From positions 1,240,001-1,304,000 of the forward strand of contig NZ_LR134477.1 of the NCBI RefSeq assembly GCF_900637975.1: a DNA stretch of 64,000 nt, in the 5' to 3' direction. Each line of letters opens with the position of its first letter. Positions within the stretch are counted from its first letter, which is position 1. The translations under genes were made by a program, and so were the position numbers. The stretch comes from Actinomyces viscosus. GTDB lineage: Bacteria > Actinomycetota > Actinomycetes > Actinomycetales > Actinomycetaceae. This document shows positions 8,854 through 17,874 of this stretch, piece after piece. The notes under the pieces were generated by a model that saw only the letters and a program-made list of their open reading frames with translations, ran no database searches and was not told where the DNA came from.

Positions 8854-9233
8854 GAAGTCTCTTTCTCGCGATCGTCGAGCCGGTCCGTGGCCTTCGATCG
8901 AGGCCCACGGAGCCTGGTCCTCCAGCGCGTGGATCTCCATGATCCGACGGCGCGGGAGCGGTTCCGGAGGCCACCACCGAAAACCGACGGGGCCGGCAGC
9001 GCTCCGGGTCTCTTCCCGGAGACAGGGCTGCGGCACCCCGTGCCCCTCACCGGTTCTCACGCTGGGAGAGCGTCGAAGAGCCGTCACGAGTACGCAGAGG
9101 GCGCAGCCGCGCAGATTCTATCGTGTGCGGCCTCATCATGCCGATCGGCGCCGCCGAGTGCCACGTGAGATGAGACGCGCGGGACCTTCGATTCTGGACC
9201 GGACTCGCCCCGGCGTGACAAGGTAGCGCCAAT
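8854..9233 (-). promoter_or_regulatory. pnp 5' leader and probable promoter region
   Basis: About 380 bp without a convincing gene. A TAGAAT -10-like hexamer on the minus strand (9115-9120) would give a leader of roughly 250 nt. Within it, ctccggg/cccggag (9002-9008 with 9015-9021) forms a perfect 7-bp stem that extends imperfectly outwards (gccggcagc with gctgcggc). pnp mRNAs of other bacteria have structured leaders cleaved by RNase III, so autoregulation here is plausible but inferred. Confidence 0.4.
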
Positions 9234-9254
9234 GACAGGACAAATAATCCTGTC
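9234..9254 (+). promoter_or_regulatory. Palindrome upstream of fucO
   Basis: Perfect 7-base arms gacagga / tcctgtc around an AT-rich 7-base centre (caaataa), ending 28 bp before the fucO start. Possibly an operator or a leader hairpin. No adjacent regulator gene to assign it to. Confidence 0.4.
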
Positions 9255-9282
9255 TCACCTCTTCTTCTCAGGAGCGTCAACG

Positions 9283-10434
9283 ATGACCTACCGCATGATC
9301 TTCAACCAGACCGGCTACTTCGGCAGGGGCGCGATCGCCAACATCGCCCCAGAGATCGCCCGCCGGGGCCTGACCAGGGCCTTCATCGTCACCGACCCGG
9401 TGCTGGCCGACAACGGCACCGCGACCCGCATCACCGACCTGCTCGATAAGGCCGGCATCGGCTGGGAGATCTTCTCCGACGTCGTCCCCAACCCGCCGGT
9501 CGAGAAGGTTCAGGCCGGGCTGGCCGCCTTCCGCGCCTCGGGCGCCGACGTGCTCATCGGCCTGGGCGGGGGCTCGCCCCAGGACACCTGCAAGGCGATC
9601 TCGGTCATCGCCACCAACCCCGACTTCGAGGACGTGCTGAGCCTGGAGGGCCTGTCCCCCACCACCAGGCCGGGCGTGCCGATCATCGGCGTTCCCACGA
9701 CCGCGGGCACGGCCAGCGAGACCACCATCAACTACGTCATCACCGACACCGCCAAGCAGCGCAAGTTCGTGTGCGTCGACCCCCACGACATCCCGGTCCT
9801 GGCCATCGTCGACCCCGATCTCATGGACGGCATGCCCCGCTCGCTCAAGGTGGCCACCGGGCTGGACGCCCTCACCCACGCCATCGAGGGCTACATCACG
9901 CCGGGAGCCTGGGCGCTCTCCGACGCCCTGTGCCTGCGCTCCATCCAGATGATCGCCGCCAACCTGCGCGCCGCGGCCGACGGGGACGCCGACGCCGTCG
10001 AGCAGATGGGTCTGGCCGCCTACATCAACGGCATGGCCTACTCCAACGTCGGGCTCGGCCTGGTCCACGGCATGGCGCACCCGCTGGGCGGGCGCTACAA
10101 CGCCCCGCACGGGGTGGCAAACGGGATCCTGCTGGCTCCAGTCATGGCCTTCAACGCCGAGCACACCGGGGAGAAGTACCGGGACATCGCCGAGGCCTTC
10201 GGGGTCGCCGACGCCCAGACGATGCCGCTGGACGAGGCGCGCGCAGCGGCCGTGGAGGCCGTGGCCCAGCTGACGCGGGACCTGGGCAACCCCACGCGGA
10301 TCTCCGAGGTCGGGGTGGAGGCCGACGGTATTGAGGCCCTGACCGACGACGCCTTCGCCGACGTGTGCACGCCGGGCAACCCGCGTCCTGCGACCCGCGA
10401 GGACATCAGGGCGATCTACGCCTCGCTGCTCTAG
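9283..10434 (+). CDS. fucO: Lactaldehyde reductase / iron-dependent alcohol dehydrogenase
   Basis: A group III Fe-dependent alcohol dehydrogenase of 383 residues, nearly the length of E. coli FucO (lactaldehyde:1,2-propanediol oxidoreductase). It shares long motifs with it: GLGGGSPQDTCKAI, IGVPTTAGTASE, CVDPHDIP, TGLDALTHAIEGYI, and HGMAHPLGG with PHGVAN for the metal-binding histidines. Reduces lactaldehyde with NADH during fucose or rhamnose fermentation, or detoxifies aldehydes. ATG at 9283 follows caggag with good spacing; the frame is open 51 bp further up without support. It stands alone on the plus strand between rpsO and pnp, with no fucose or rhamnose genes beside it. Confidence 0.9.
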   Translation: MTYRMIFNQTGYFGRGAIANIAPEIARRGLTRAFIVTDPVLADNGTATRITDLLDKAGIGWEIFSDVVPNPPVEKVQAGLAAFRASGADVLIGLGGGSPQDTCKAISVIATNPDFEDVLSLEGLSPTTRPGVPIIGVPTTAGTASETTINYVITDTAKQRKFVCVDPHDIPVLAIVDPDLMDGMPRSLKVATGLDALTHAIEGYITPGAWALSDALCLRSIQMIAANLRAAADGDADAVEQMGLAAYINGMAYSNVGLGLVHGMAHPLGGRYNAPHGVANGILLAPVMAFNAEHTGEKYRDIAEAFGVADAQTMPLDEARAAAVEAVAQLTRDLGNPTRISEVGVEADGIEALTDDAFADVCTPGNPRPATREDIRAIYASLL

Positions 10435-10458
10435 GCGCCTCGGGGCACCCGGAAGACG

Positions 10459-10500
10459 CCGTGCGGCCCGGCTCCCCAGGACGGGGGCCGGGCCGCACGG
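10459..10500. terminator. Bidirectional hairpin terminator between fucO and rpsO
   Basis: Perfect 14-bp arms ccgtgcggcccggc (10459-10472) and its complement (10487-10500), loop 14 bases, between the convergent stop codons. Confidence 0.75.
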
Positions 10501-10519
10501 CTCGCGACCGTCAGCGCGC

Positions 10520-10789
10520 TCAGCGGCGGATGCCGAGGCGGGCGATGAGGGCGCGGTAACGCTCGATGTCCTCCTTCATGAGGTAGTCCAGGAGGCGGCG
10601 GCGCTTACCGATGAGCAGGTAGAGGCCGCGACGCGAGTGGTGGTCGTGGGCGTGGCCCTTGAAGTGCTCGGTGAGGTTGGAGATGCGCTCGGTGAGGATG
10701 GCGACCTGGACCTCCGGGGAGCCCGTGTCACCCTCGTGGGTGGCGTACTCGGCGATGATCTCTTGCTTGCGCTCGGGGGTAACCGACAT
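10520..10789 (-). CDS. rpsO: 30S ribosomal protein S15
   Basis: 89 residues, the standard length for uS15, which binds 16S rRNA and nucleates the 30S platform. Contains the conserved [29 protein letters not shown] and RRRLLDYL segments. ATG at 10789 follows aaggag; an in-frame extension upstream adds nine residues unlike S15 and is rejected. Its usual partner pnp is separated from it by fucO on the other strand, so rpsO-pnp read-through is unlikely here. Confidence 0.98.
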   Translation of the reverse strand: MSVTPERKQEIIAEYATHEGDTGSPEVQVAILTERISNLTEHFKGHAHDHHSRRGLYLLIGKRRRLLDYLMKEDIERYRALIARLGIRR

Positions 10790-11032
10790 AGCGGACTCCT
10801 TCGGGTCTCGTTGCACGGAGCGCCGGGGCAGGTTCTCCCGGGCATGAGGTATCCGTGGCCGATCGACGGCCTGCCAACCTTACCAGCGTCGCCGCACGCC
10901 GATCGCGCCGGCCGCTGTGTGAACCGGCACAGCCCGGGGGCGGAGACGGGATGCGCCGACGCCGCACCGACGCCGAACGCCCCTCGGGCGCGCTGCCCCC
11001 GGAAAGGCTGCGGCAACGGCGGCTCACGGCGA

Positions 11033-12067
11033 CTACTGCGCGGTGACGTCCTCGGGGCGGATCGGATCGGGCACCGGGACGCCCAGGATCCGGGCGGTGT
11101 CCTCGATGTCGGTGCGCATCTGGACCAGGAGCGGGTCCAGGCCGTCGAAGGCGAGCATGGGGCGCAGGCGCTCGACGAGCTCGATCCCGACCTCCTCGCC
11201 GTAGAGGTTGAGGTCGGCGCGCCCCAGCACGTGGGCCTCGACCGTGCGCTGGGGGACGTCGTCGAAGGTGGGGTTGGTGCCGATCGAGATGGCGGCGGGC
11301 AGGCGCTGGCCGGTGGCGTCGGCACCGCTGCCGCGCACCAGCCAGCCGGCGTAGACACCGTCGGGCGGCACGACGCCGGCGGTGGCGGCCTCCAGGTTGG
11401 CGGTGGGGAAGCCGAGCTCGCGCCCGCGGCGCAGCCCCCTCACGACGACGCCGCGCAGCCGGTGAGGACGGCCCAGGACCTGGTGGGCCTGCCCCATGTT
11501 CCCCTCCTTGAGGCACTGGCGGATCCAGGTCGAGGACCAGCGCCGCCCCTGGCGGGAACGGATCTTGGAGACGATCTCGACCGCGAAGCCGTCAGCCCGT
11601 CCGATCTGCTCCAGGGTGGCGGCGTCCCCGGAGTTGTGGCAGCCGAAGCGCACGTCGTCCCCGACGACGACCGCCCGAGCGCCGAGCAGCCCCTCCAGCC
11701 AGGTGCGCACGAAGTCCTGCGGGCTCTGAGCCGCGAAGTCGAGGGTGTAGGTGATGACCAGGACCGCGTCCAGGCCGAGGTCCCCCAGGGAGGCCAGGCG
11801 ATCGGTCAGTGAGGTGATGAGGGGCAGGTCCACCTCCGGCTGGTGGACGCTGCGGGGGTGCGGGTCGAAGGTGACCGCGACGGCCAGGGGCCGCTCGCCG
11901 TCGCGGGTGAGCTCTTCGGAGAGCTCGACGACGCGCCCCAGGACCGCCTGGTGCCCGCGATGGACGCCGTCGAAGATGCCCATCGTGACCACCGTGCCCG
12001 GCCCGTCCGGTGCGCTCAGGCTCGCTGGCACCTGCTCGGCGCCGTACCAGACCTCCACTGTCGACAT
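11033..12067 (-). CDS. ribF: Bifunctional riboflavin kinase / FAD synthetase
   Basis: Makes FMN and FAD from riboflavin. Residues 1-190 form the nucleotidyltransferase domain, with GIFDGVHRGHQAVL as the HxGH-type nucleotide site. The C-terminal flavokinase domain shows GRELGFPTANLE and a TNPTFD segment. 344 residues in total. ATG at 12067 follows an agcaggg stretch; the open frame upstream is Arg/Gly-rich and unlike the family. Followed by rpsO after a 243-bp gap, as in many actinobacteria; truB, its usual upstream neighbour, is separated by an inserted ABC transporter and a small Cys/Gly protein gene. Confidence 0.96.
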   Translation of the reverse strand: MSTVEVWYGAEQVPASLSAPDGPGTVVTMGIFDGVHRGHQAVLGRVVELSEELTRDGERPLAVAVTFDPHPRSVHQPEVDLPLITSLTDRLASLGDLGLDAVLVITYTLDFAAQSPQDFVRTWLEGLLGARAVVVGDDVRFGCHNSGDAATLEQIGRADGFAVEIVSKIRSRQGRRWSSTWIRQCLKEGNMGQAHQVLGRPHRLRGVVVRGLRRGRELGFPTANLEAATAGVVPPDGVYAGWLVRGSGADATGQRLPAAISIGTNPTFDDVPQRTVEAHVLGRADLNLYGEEVGIELVERLRPMLAFDGLDPLLVQMRTDIEDTARILGVPVPDPIRPEDVTAQ

Positions 12068-12244
12068 CCCTGCTCTCGTCTGCCCGCGGGACGCGCTGCG
12101 TCCCCTGCCGCATTGTTCACGTTGCTGTCCAGATGTCACGGCGCACGCTCCCGACCTGCACAGACGGGACGGGACGGCGGCTCGTGCGGGACAACCCTGC
12201 CACGGCCGCACCGCCGGGCGCGACCTCACGGAGCGCGACACGCC

Positions 12245-12301
12245 TTGACGCTAACCGACCGCCGGTCTATTCTCGATATCGACCGACGGTCGGTTAGCGT
12301 C
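12245..12301 (+). promoter_or_regulatory. Promoter embedded in a large palindromic operator for the ABC transporter
   Basis: TTGACG (12245-12250), a 17-base spacer and TATTCT (12268-12273) form a good sigma-70-type promoter reading into the permease gene. The spacer lies within a 21-base arm (12247-12267) that is the reverse complement, with one mismatch, of 12281-12301. Each arm also contains its own smaller dyad of the accgac-n-gtcggt type. The layout resembles two TetR-family operator copies flanking the -10 region, but no regulator gene is adjacent. Confidence 0.7.
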
Positions 12302-12377
12302 GAGAACGCTTCCAGGACATGAGAAAGAGCCGCACGGAACACGCACCGGGCAGAAAGACTTCAAGGAGGCCGCCGCC

Positions 12378-14708
12378 ATGCTGATGCGACTGCTCAAGGC
12401 CGACCTGGCGCGCGGAGCCGTCGTGGCCGCCACCCTGACCGCCCTCATCGCCCTGGCCGCCACCCTGATGTCGGCCGGGACGTCCCTGGTCGTGGACAGC
12501 CTCACCGCAACCAGCCGGCTCTCGCAGCGGGCCAAGCTGCCGGACCTGGTCCAGATGCACACCGGGCAGGTCAACGACGACACCCTCCAGGCCGTCGACC
12601 AGTGGGCCCAGGCGCGCAGCGACGTCACCGGGCACGAGGTCATCAAGACCCTGCCGGTGCCGCGCCAGGAGCTCTCCATCGACGGCGTCAACCAGTCCGA
12701 CTCCTACAACGAGCCCGCCTTCGTCACCTCCCCCAAGCACCTCGACCTGCTGCTCGACGACAACGGCAGCCCCGTGGCCCCGGGGCCGGGTGAGGTGGTC
12801 CTGCCGATCCACTACCGGGCGATCAAGGCCGCCGACGTGGGCGACACCGTCACCGTCAGCGGGGTGGGTCGGACCACGACGCTCAGAGTCGTGGGCTTCG
12901 CGCGCGACGCGCAGATGAACGCCGCCATGATCCCCTCCAAGCGCCTGGTGGTCTCTCCCGAGGACTTCTCCGCTCTGGAGCAGCAGATCAGCGAGCCCGA
13001 GTACCTCATCGAGCTCGACCTGGCCACCTCGGCTCGCCCCGGTAGCGTCATCGAGGCCTACAAGGACGCGGGTCTGCCCAGCAACGGGATTGACATCAGC
13101 GCCTCGATGATCCAGCTCATGAACTCCCTGAATGTCATGCTCATCGTGGCCGTGGCCCTGGTGGTGGCGATCGTGCTGGCCGTGGTGGCCATCCTCGCCC
13201 TGCGATACACGGTGCTGGCGGCCATCGAGACGGACCTGGCGCAGATCGCCGCGCTCAAGGCCATCGGGGCGCCTCAGAGCCGGATACGTCGTCTCTACGT
13301 GCTCAAGTACCTGGCCCTGTCGGCAGCCGGGGCAACCGTCGGCTACCTGGCTGGTCTGCCCCTGGCCGCAGCGCTGGAGGCTCCCACGACGCTCTACCTG
13401 GGCAGGCCTCCGACAACCGTCTGGAGCGTGGGGCTGCCCGTCATCGCGGTGCTGGTTCTGGCGGCCCTCGTCATCGGCTTCACCTGGCTGGCGCTGCGGC
13501 GCATCGGACGCATCTCGGCCGTCGAGGCGCTGCGCAGCGGCACCAGCGCCTCCCTGCGTACGCGCCGCCAGCACTGGAGACTCACCGGCCTGCGCCGCCT
13601 TCCGGTCCAGGTGTGGCTCGGGGCGCGTGAGGCGCTGCGCCCCTCCAACGCGCTGCTGCTCGGCGTTCTGGCCCTGTGCACCCTCACCATGATCCTGCCG
13701 GCGAATGTCTCCACCACCCTGAGCGACCCGCGGATCGCCACCTACCTGGGCGTCGGCCAGGCGGACCTGCGCATCGACGTACGCACCGGGGTCGAGGACC
13801 TGGCCACCGTGGAGAAGACGGTCGACTCCGATCCCCGCGTCAGCCGGCACACCACCGTGCTGCGCCGCAGCTACAAGATGTCCACGAGCAGTGGCAGCTG
13901 GGAGACGGTCCTCATCGACATCGGGGACCACGATGCCTTTCCCATGAAGTACGTCTCCGGCCGCGGCCCCACCACGGACAATGAGGTCTCCCTGTCCTAC
14001 AGCCAGGCCCAGGCCGCGGGCGCCCAGGAGGGCTCCACCGTCACCGTGCAGACCACCCAGGGCGACCGGGATCTCACAGTGACGGGCATCTACCAGGACA
14101 TCACCAACAACGGGAAGACCGCCAAGGCCACCTTCGACGACGGCTCCCCCGCACTGTGGCAGATCATCTACGCCGACGCCCACTCACCCGACCAGGCCGG
14201 CGCCGTCGCGAAGGACCTGAGCCAGGAGTATCCGGGGGTGCAGGCGATCGGCATGAACCAGTACGCCTCCCAGCTCTTCGGGGCCACCGGCGCCCAGGTC
14301 CGTCTCATCACCACGATGGCGTGCGCCATCGCGCTGGGGCTGTCCTTCCTCATCACGGTGCTGTTCACCGTCCTCATCATCTCTCGGGAACGGCCTCAGA
14401 CGGCTGTGCTCCTGGCACTGGGCTGCACCCGGCGGGCCGTGGCAGGCCAGTACTTCATCCGGTTCGGCATCCTGGCTCTGGCCGGGGTCGCCCTGGGGCT
14501 CCTGGCCGCCTTCACGGTGGGCGGCTCCGCGATCGGGGCGCTCATGGCCACACGCGGCGCACCGGACCTTCAGCTTCTTCCCAACCCGTGGCTGGTGGGG
14601 ATCGTCCTGCCGGGGGCGCTGCTGGCCACCGTCATCGGCGCCGTCGCCCTGGCGCTCAGGCGCCTGCGCACCATGCCCCTGTCCACCACCCTGACCACCG
14701 GCGAGTAA
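12378..14708 (+). CDS. ABC transporter permease with two FtsX domains
   Basis: A 776-residue membrane protein. An N-terminal membrane segment (about residues 12-35) is followed by an extracytoplasmic MacB-like region. The first FtsX block, at about residues 245-385, includes VMLIVAVALVVAIVLAVVAI. After a second extracytoplasmic part comes a C-terminal FtsX block (ALGLSFLITVLFTVLIISRE and the final two helices). This duplicated topology is typical of large actinobacterial exporters of the MacB/LolCDE superfamily that handle lipids, peptides or antimicrobials. ATG at 12378 has an aaggagg site. It is followed 11 bp later by the ATPase gene and preceded by a palindromic promoter. Confidence 0.9.
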   Translation: MLMRLLKADLARGAVVAATLTALIALAATLMSAGTSLVVDSLTATSRLSQRAKLPDLVQMHTGQVNDDTLQAVDQWAQARSDVTGHEVIKTLPVPRQELSIDGVNQSDSYNEPAFVTSPKHLDLLLDDNGSPVAPGPGEVVLPIHYRAIKAADVGDTVTVSGVGRTTTLRVVGFARDAQMNAAMIPSKRLVVSPEDFSALEQQISEPEYLIELDLATSARPGSVIEAYKDAGLPSNGIDISASMIQLMNSLNVMLIVAVALVVAIVLAVVAILALRYTVLAAIETDLAQIAALKAIGAPQSRIRRLYVLKYLALSAAGATVGYLAGLPLAAALEAPTTLYLGRPPTTVWSVGLPVIAVLVLAALVIGFTWLALRRIGRISAVEALRSGTSASLRTRRQHWRLTGLRRLPVQVWLGAREALRPSNALLLGVLALCTLTMILPANVSTTLSDPRIATYLGVGQADLRIDVRTGVEDLATVEKTVDSDPRVSRHTTVLRRSYKMSTSSGSWETVLIDIGDHDAFPMKYVSGRGPTTDNEVSLSYSQAQAAGAQEGSTVTVQTTQGDRDLTVTGIYQDITNNGKTAKATFDDGSPALWQIIYADAHSPDQAGAVAKDLSQEYPGVQAIGMNQYASQLFGATGAQVRLITTMACAIALGLSFLITVLFTVLIISRERPQTAVLLALGCTRRAVAGQYFIRFGILALAGVALGLLAAFTVGGSAIGALMATRGAPDLQLLPNPWLVGIVLPGALLATVIGAVALALRRLRTMPLSTTLTTGE

Positions 14709-14719
14709 GGAGACAGACA

Positions 14720-15544
14720 ATGAGCAACCCCAGCGCTTCCAGCAGCTCCACGGCAACCGAGGCGGAGCCGGCCGCCGCCCCGGGGACAGGACAGCCGGCT
14801 CTGCGGGTCCAGGGCCTGTCCAAGAGCTACCACTCCCCCGTCCTGACGAACCTTGACCTGGAGATCGCGCAGGGGCAGTTCGTCGCCATCATGGGCCCCT
14901 CGGGTTCCGGCAAGTCCACGCTCCTGCACTGTCTGAGCGGCATGGACCGACCCGATGCCGGATCGGTGCTTCTGGGCGACACCGAGATCACCACCTTGAG
15001 CGAGAAGGAGCTGGCGGCGCTGCGGCTGTCGCGCTTCGGGTTCGTCTTCCAGCAGCCCCATCTCATGACGACCCTGTGCCTGCTGGACAACATCGTCCTG
15101 CCCGGGTTCCTGGCGGGTAAGCGTGCGCGCACCGAGGTCACGGTGCGGGGGAAGGAGCTCATGGAGCGCATGGGGATCGCGGACCTGGCCGCCAACGGCG
15201 TCACCGAGGTCTCCGGGGGCCAGCTCCAGCGTGCCGGGATCTGCCGGGCACTGATCAACGATCCCGGGATCGTCTTCGCCGATGAGCCGACCGGGGCGCT
15301 CAACTCGGCCACCGCGCTGCAGATCCTCGATCTGCTCGGCCAGGTTCATGCGTCAGGGACAACCCTCGTCATGGTGACCCATGACGCCCAGGTGGCTGCC
15401 CGGGCGGACCGGGTTCTGGTGCTCGTGGACGGGCGGATCGTGGAGGACCTCGCTCTGGGCCGCTACGAGGAGGCTGAGGAGCGGGCAGAGCCCTCCTCCC
15501 GCCTGACCACGGTCACCGAGGCCCTTCAGCGCCGCAGCGTGTGA
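14720..15544 (+). CDS. ABC transporter ATP-binding protein (LolD/MacB type)
   Basis: 274 residues. Walker A is GPSGSGKST (about residues 58-66), the Q-loop is FVFQQPHL, the signature is VSGGQLQRAG (Val in place of the first Leu), Walker B is IVFADEPTGAL, and the H-loop is MVTHD. The first 28 residues are a Ser/Ala/Pro tail. ATG at 14720 has an aaggag site. Forms the exporter with the preceding permease. It ends 21 bp from the stop of a convergent small gene. Confidence 0.95.
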   Translation: MSNPSASSSSTATEAEPAAAPGTGQPALRVQGLSKSYHSPVLTNLDLEIAQGQFVAIMGPSGSGKSTLLHCLSGMDRPDAGSVLLGDTEITTLSEKELAALRLSRFGFVFQQPHLMTTLCLLDNIVLPGFLAGKRARTEVTVRGKELMERMGIADLAANGVTEVSGGQLQRAGICRALINDPGIVFADEPTGALNSATALQILDLLGQVHASGTTLVMVTHDAQVAARADRVLVLVDGRIVEDLALGRYEEAEERAEPSSRLTTVTEALQRRSV

Positions 15545-15565
15545 CGCATCCGGGCTCAGTGGCCG

Positions 15566-15910
15566 TCAGTGGCCGCCGCAGCCGCAGCCGCCACCGCTGG
15601 AGGCCGGGGCGGAGATATCCCGCAGGCCCAGCAGGTTGCCGGCCTTGTGACCGGGGGTGACGCCCTGCGGGGCGGCCGCACCCAGCGCCGTCGTGACCGC
15701 TGAGGCGATGGCCACCGGGTCGACGGCCTCCGGGGAGAGCTGCTGAGCCGAGTGCGCGGTGGTCGGTGAGGCGGCCTGCACGGGTGCCGGCCGGTGGTCC
15801 TCCCCCAGGGGCTGGGCCACCTCCGGCGCGGCGGCGCGCTCATCCTGTTTGCTGCCCTGCTGTCCGTGGCCGCCGCAGCCGCAGCGGCATCCGGTACCGG
15901 TCTGACTCAT
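15566..15910 (-). CDS. Small protein with terminal CGCGGH motifs, unknown function
   Basis: I do not recognise this 114-residue protein. It begins MSQTGTGCRCGCGGHG and ends SGGGCGCGGH: the same Cys/Gly/His motif caps both ends, encoded by an identical 18-base stretch. Between them is an Ala/Pro/Gln-rich linker and a short amphipathic segment (PVAIASAVTTALGAAAPQGV). It has an aaggag ribosome site five bases before the ATG, which argues that it is real. The motif could bind a metal, but that is inference. It follows truB by 81 bp on the same strand and is convergent with the ABC transporter. Confidence 0.65.
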   Translation of the reverse strand: MSQTGTGCRCGCGGHGQQGSKQDERAAAPEVAQPLGEDHRPAPVQAASPTTAHSAQQLSPEAVDPVAIASAVTTALGAAAPQGVTPGHKAGNLLGLRDISAPASSGGGCGCGGH

Positions 15911-15991
15911 CGTGTCTCCTTGTCAAGAACGCTCATCGTGCCCGCGTGCGCCGTAGGACCTGCGGGGCCCATCCGCCTCCGCTGTCGCGTC

Positions 15992-17146
15992 TCAAGCTGG
16001 GTCCAGGACCAGGACCGGGCGGGCGCGCGAGCCTTGAGGCGTCAACAGTGCCACGAGCCGCCCCTCGGGCGCGAATCCGGCAACTACGCGCCGCCCCTGA
16101 GCCTCCTTGGACGTCACCGGAGGCGAGTCACCCGCGGGTGCCTGGGCCCGTTCCAGGGCCGTGACGTCGAGAGGCTGCCCGAAGCGCAGCCCGCGCGCCT
16201 CGGCCTCCGTGAGAGACAGACGCTCGAAGCAGCGCCGGGCGACCTCCTCCAGCGGGATCGTGGTCAGGCCGCGGGGGCGGGTAGAGGCGGCGTCGTCCTG
16301 CACCTGCTCGGACAGGGCCGTCAGGGTGCTGGCCTCGCAGATGTCGAAGGGGCCGACGCCGGTGCGCCGCAGCGCGGTCAGGTGCGCCCCGCATCCCAGT
16401 GCCCGGCCCAGGTCCCTGGCCAGGGCCCGCACGTAGGTTCCCGAGGAGCAGGAGACGACGACGTCGAGATCAACCACGTCGACCATGCCGACCACGTTGG
16501 TCAGGTCGGCTGACGGCGGAGCGACGACGCCAGCGCTCATCTGGCGTGGCTCGCCGGTGATGCGCAGCTCGTGGACGGTGACGGGCCTGGCCTCCAGCTC
16601 GACCTCCTGGCCGTCACGGACCCGCTTGTAGGCGCGTACGCCGTCGACCTTGACGGCTGAGACAGCACTGGGCACCTGCTGGATCAGACCGGTCAGGCCC
16701 GCCAGCGCCTCCTGGAGACGATCCGCGGGCAGGTCGTCGGCGCGGCAGCCGTGAGCGGAGACGAGCTCGCCCTCGGCGTCCTCGGTGGTGGTCTCGATCC
16801 CGAGGCGGATGGTCGCCTCGTAGGTCTTGTCCGCCCCCACCAGGTAGGTGAGGAAGCGGGTGGCGCGTCCGATGCCCAGGACCAGCAGGCCGGTGGCCAT
16901 GGGGTCGAGGGTGCCGGCATGGCCCACCTTGCGGGTGGCGGCCAGGCGCCGGGCGGCGCCGACGACGTCGTGGCTGGTCAGCCCCTGGGGCTTGTCCACC
17001 AGGAGGACCCCGTCGGAGGCGGCCACGGCGCCACGGGCGACGTCGGGGCGGCGCCGACGCGCTCGGTGCTGATCGCCTCCGTGACCACTGCGACCGTCTG
17101 CCTGCCCGGCGGGCTCGGAGAGATCAGAGGGCTGAGGCACGATCAC
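15992..17146 (-). CDS. truB: tRNA pseudouridine(55) synthase
   Basis: Converts U55 to pseudouridine in the T-loop of tRNAs. The family start [18 protein letters not shown] is at about residue 45, the catalytic Asp is in [13 protein letters not shown], and there is the expected [14 protein letters not shown] motif. The 384-residue form starts at GTG 17146, overlapping the rbfA stop by four bases. This gives a charged 44-residue N-terminal extension; a GTG closer to the domain could be the true start. The coupling with rbfA is usual for actinobacteria. Confidence 0.95.
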   Translation of the reverse strand: MIVPQPSDLSEPAGQADGRSGHGGDQHRARRRRPDVARGAVAASDGVLLVDKPQGLTSHDVVGAARRLAATRKVGHAGTLDPMATGLLVLGIGRATRFLTYLVGADKTYEATIRLGIETTTEDAEGELVSAHGCRADDLPADRLQEALAGLTGLIQQVPSAVSAVKVDGVRAYKRVRDGQEVELEARPVTVHELRITGEPRQMSAGVVAPPSADLTNVVGMVDVVDLDVVVSCSSGTYVRALARDLGRALGCGAHLTALRRTGVGPFDICEASTLTALSEQVQDDAASTRPRGLTTIPLEEVARRCFERLSLTEAEARGLRFGQPLDVTALERAQAPAGDSPPVTSKEAQGRRVVAGFAPEGRLVALLTPQGSRARPVLVLDPA

Positions 17147-17676
17147 AGGGCCTCGGTGTCCCGGGCGGGACCCCGGTCGGTCTCCTGCTCGTCGTCATCG
17201 GCACCATGCTCGTCGGCCGTCTCGTCGTCGGTCTCTGAGCCCGTCTGAGGGTCGGGCTCGTCGTCGTGCCGGTAGGGGTCGGCCTCGCCCGCGTAGGCGG
17301 CGCCCTCGGCGGCCTTGGCGATCTGGGCGTCGCGCACCCGGGCCTGGGCCAGGGCGTCCTCGAGGGTCTTGGCGGTGGTGGGCAGGGCGTCGAGCTGGAA
17401 GGTCAGGGACGGGGTCAGGCGGATGCCCAGGGCCTTGCCCACCTCGGAACGGATGAGCCCCTTGGCCGAGCGCAGCGCCTTGGCCGTCTCCTCACGCTCC
17501 TCGTCGCTGCCGTAGACGGTGTAGAAGATGGTCGCCTGCTGCAGGTCCCCGGTGACGCGGACGTCGGTGACGGTGACGAAGCCCAGGCGCGGGTCCTTGA
17601 TGCGCCCCTGAAGGAGGCGGGCGACGGTCTCGTGAATGCGGTCGGCGACCTTGCGGGCGCGGGCGGCGTCGGCCAT
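17143..17676 (-). CDS. rbfA: 30S ribosome-binding factor A
   Basis: Late 30S assembly and cold-adaptation factor. The RbfA fold covers residues 1-125 (starts [20 protein letters not shown], then [12 protein letters not shown]). A strongly acidic Asp/Glu-rich tail of about 50 residues follows, longer than in E. coli but common in actinobacteria. ATG at 17676 follows gaaggag. It overlaps truB by four bases. infB, which normally precedes it directly, is 1.27 kb away because a plus-strand permease gene is placed between them. Confidence 0.95.
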   Translation of the reverse strand: MADAARARKVADRIHETVARLLQGRIKDPRLGFVTVTDVRVTGDLQQATIFYTVYGSDEEREETAKALRSAKGLIRSEVGKALGIRLTPSLTFQLDALPTTAKTLEDALAQARVRDAQIAKAAEGAAYAGEADPYRHDDEPDPQTGSETDDETADEHGADDDEQETDRGPARDTEAL

Positions 17677-17874
17677 GGCGGGGCTCCTTCATGTGTGAGG
17701 TCCGGTTCGGTGCGGTCCTGGACGTCAGCGATCGTGACCGGTCGGTGCGGCGGCCACACCGGGGGCGAGCCGTCCCCTGACGAGGCGGTCCAGTGCGTCT
17801 CACTATGCTACGTGGAGCATCAGCGCGGTCTGCGCTGCCATCCCCGAGCGCGAACGGTTCAGGAACAGATCACA

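Noticed and set aside
6673..9168. Very long plus-strand open frame opposite pnp, and similar ones opposite infB (18417-22001) and the ABC permease (12294-14183)
   Set aside because: They mirror the third-position GC of real genes on the other strand, have no ribosome sites and give Gly/Val/Arg-rich or Ala/Pro-rich proteins without family similarity.
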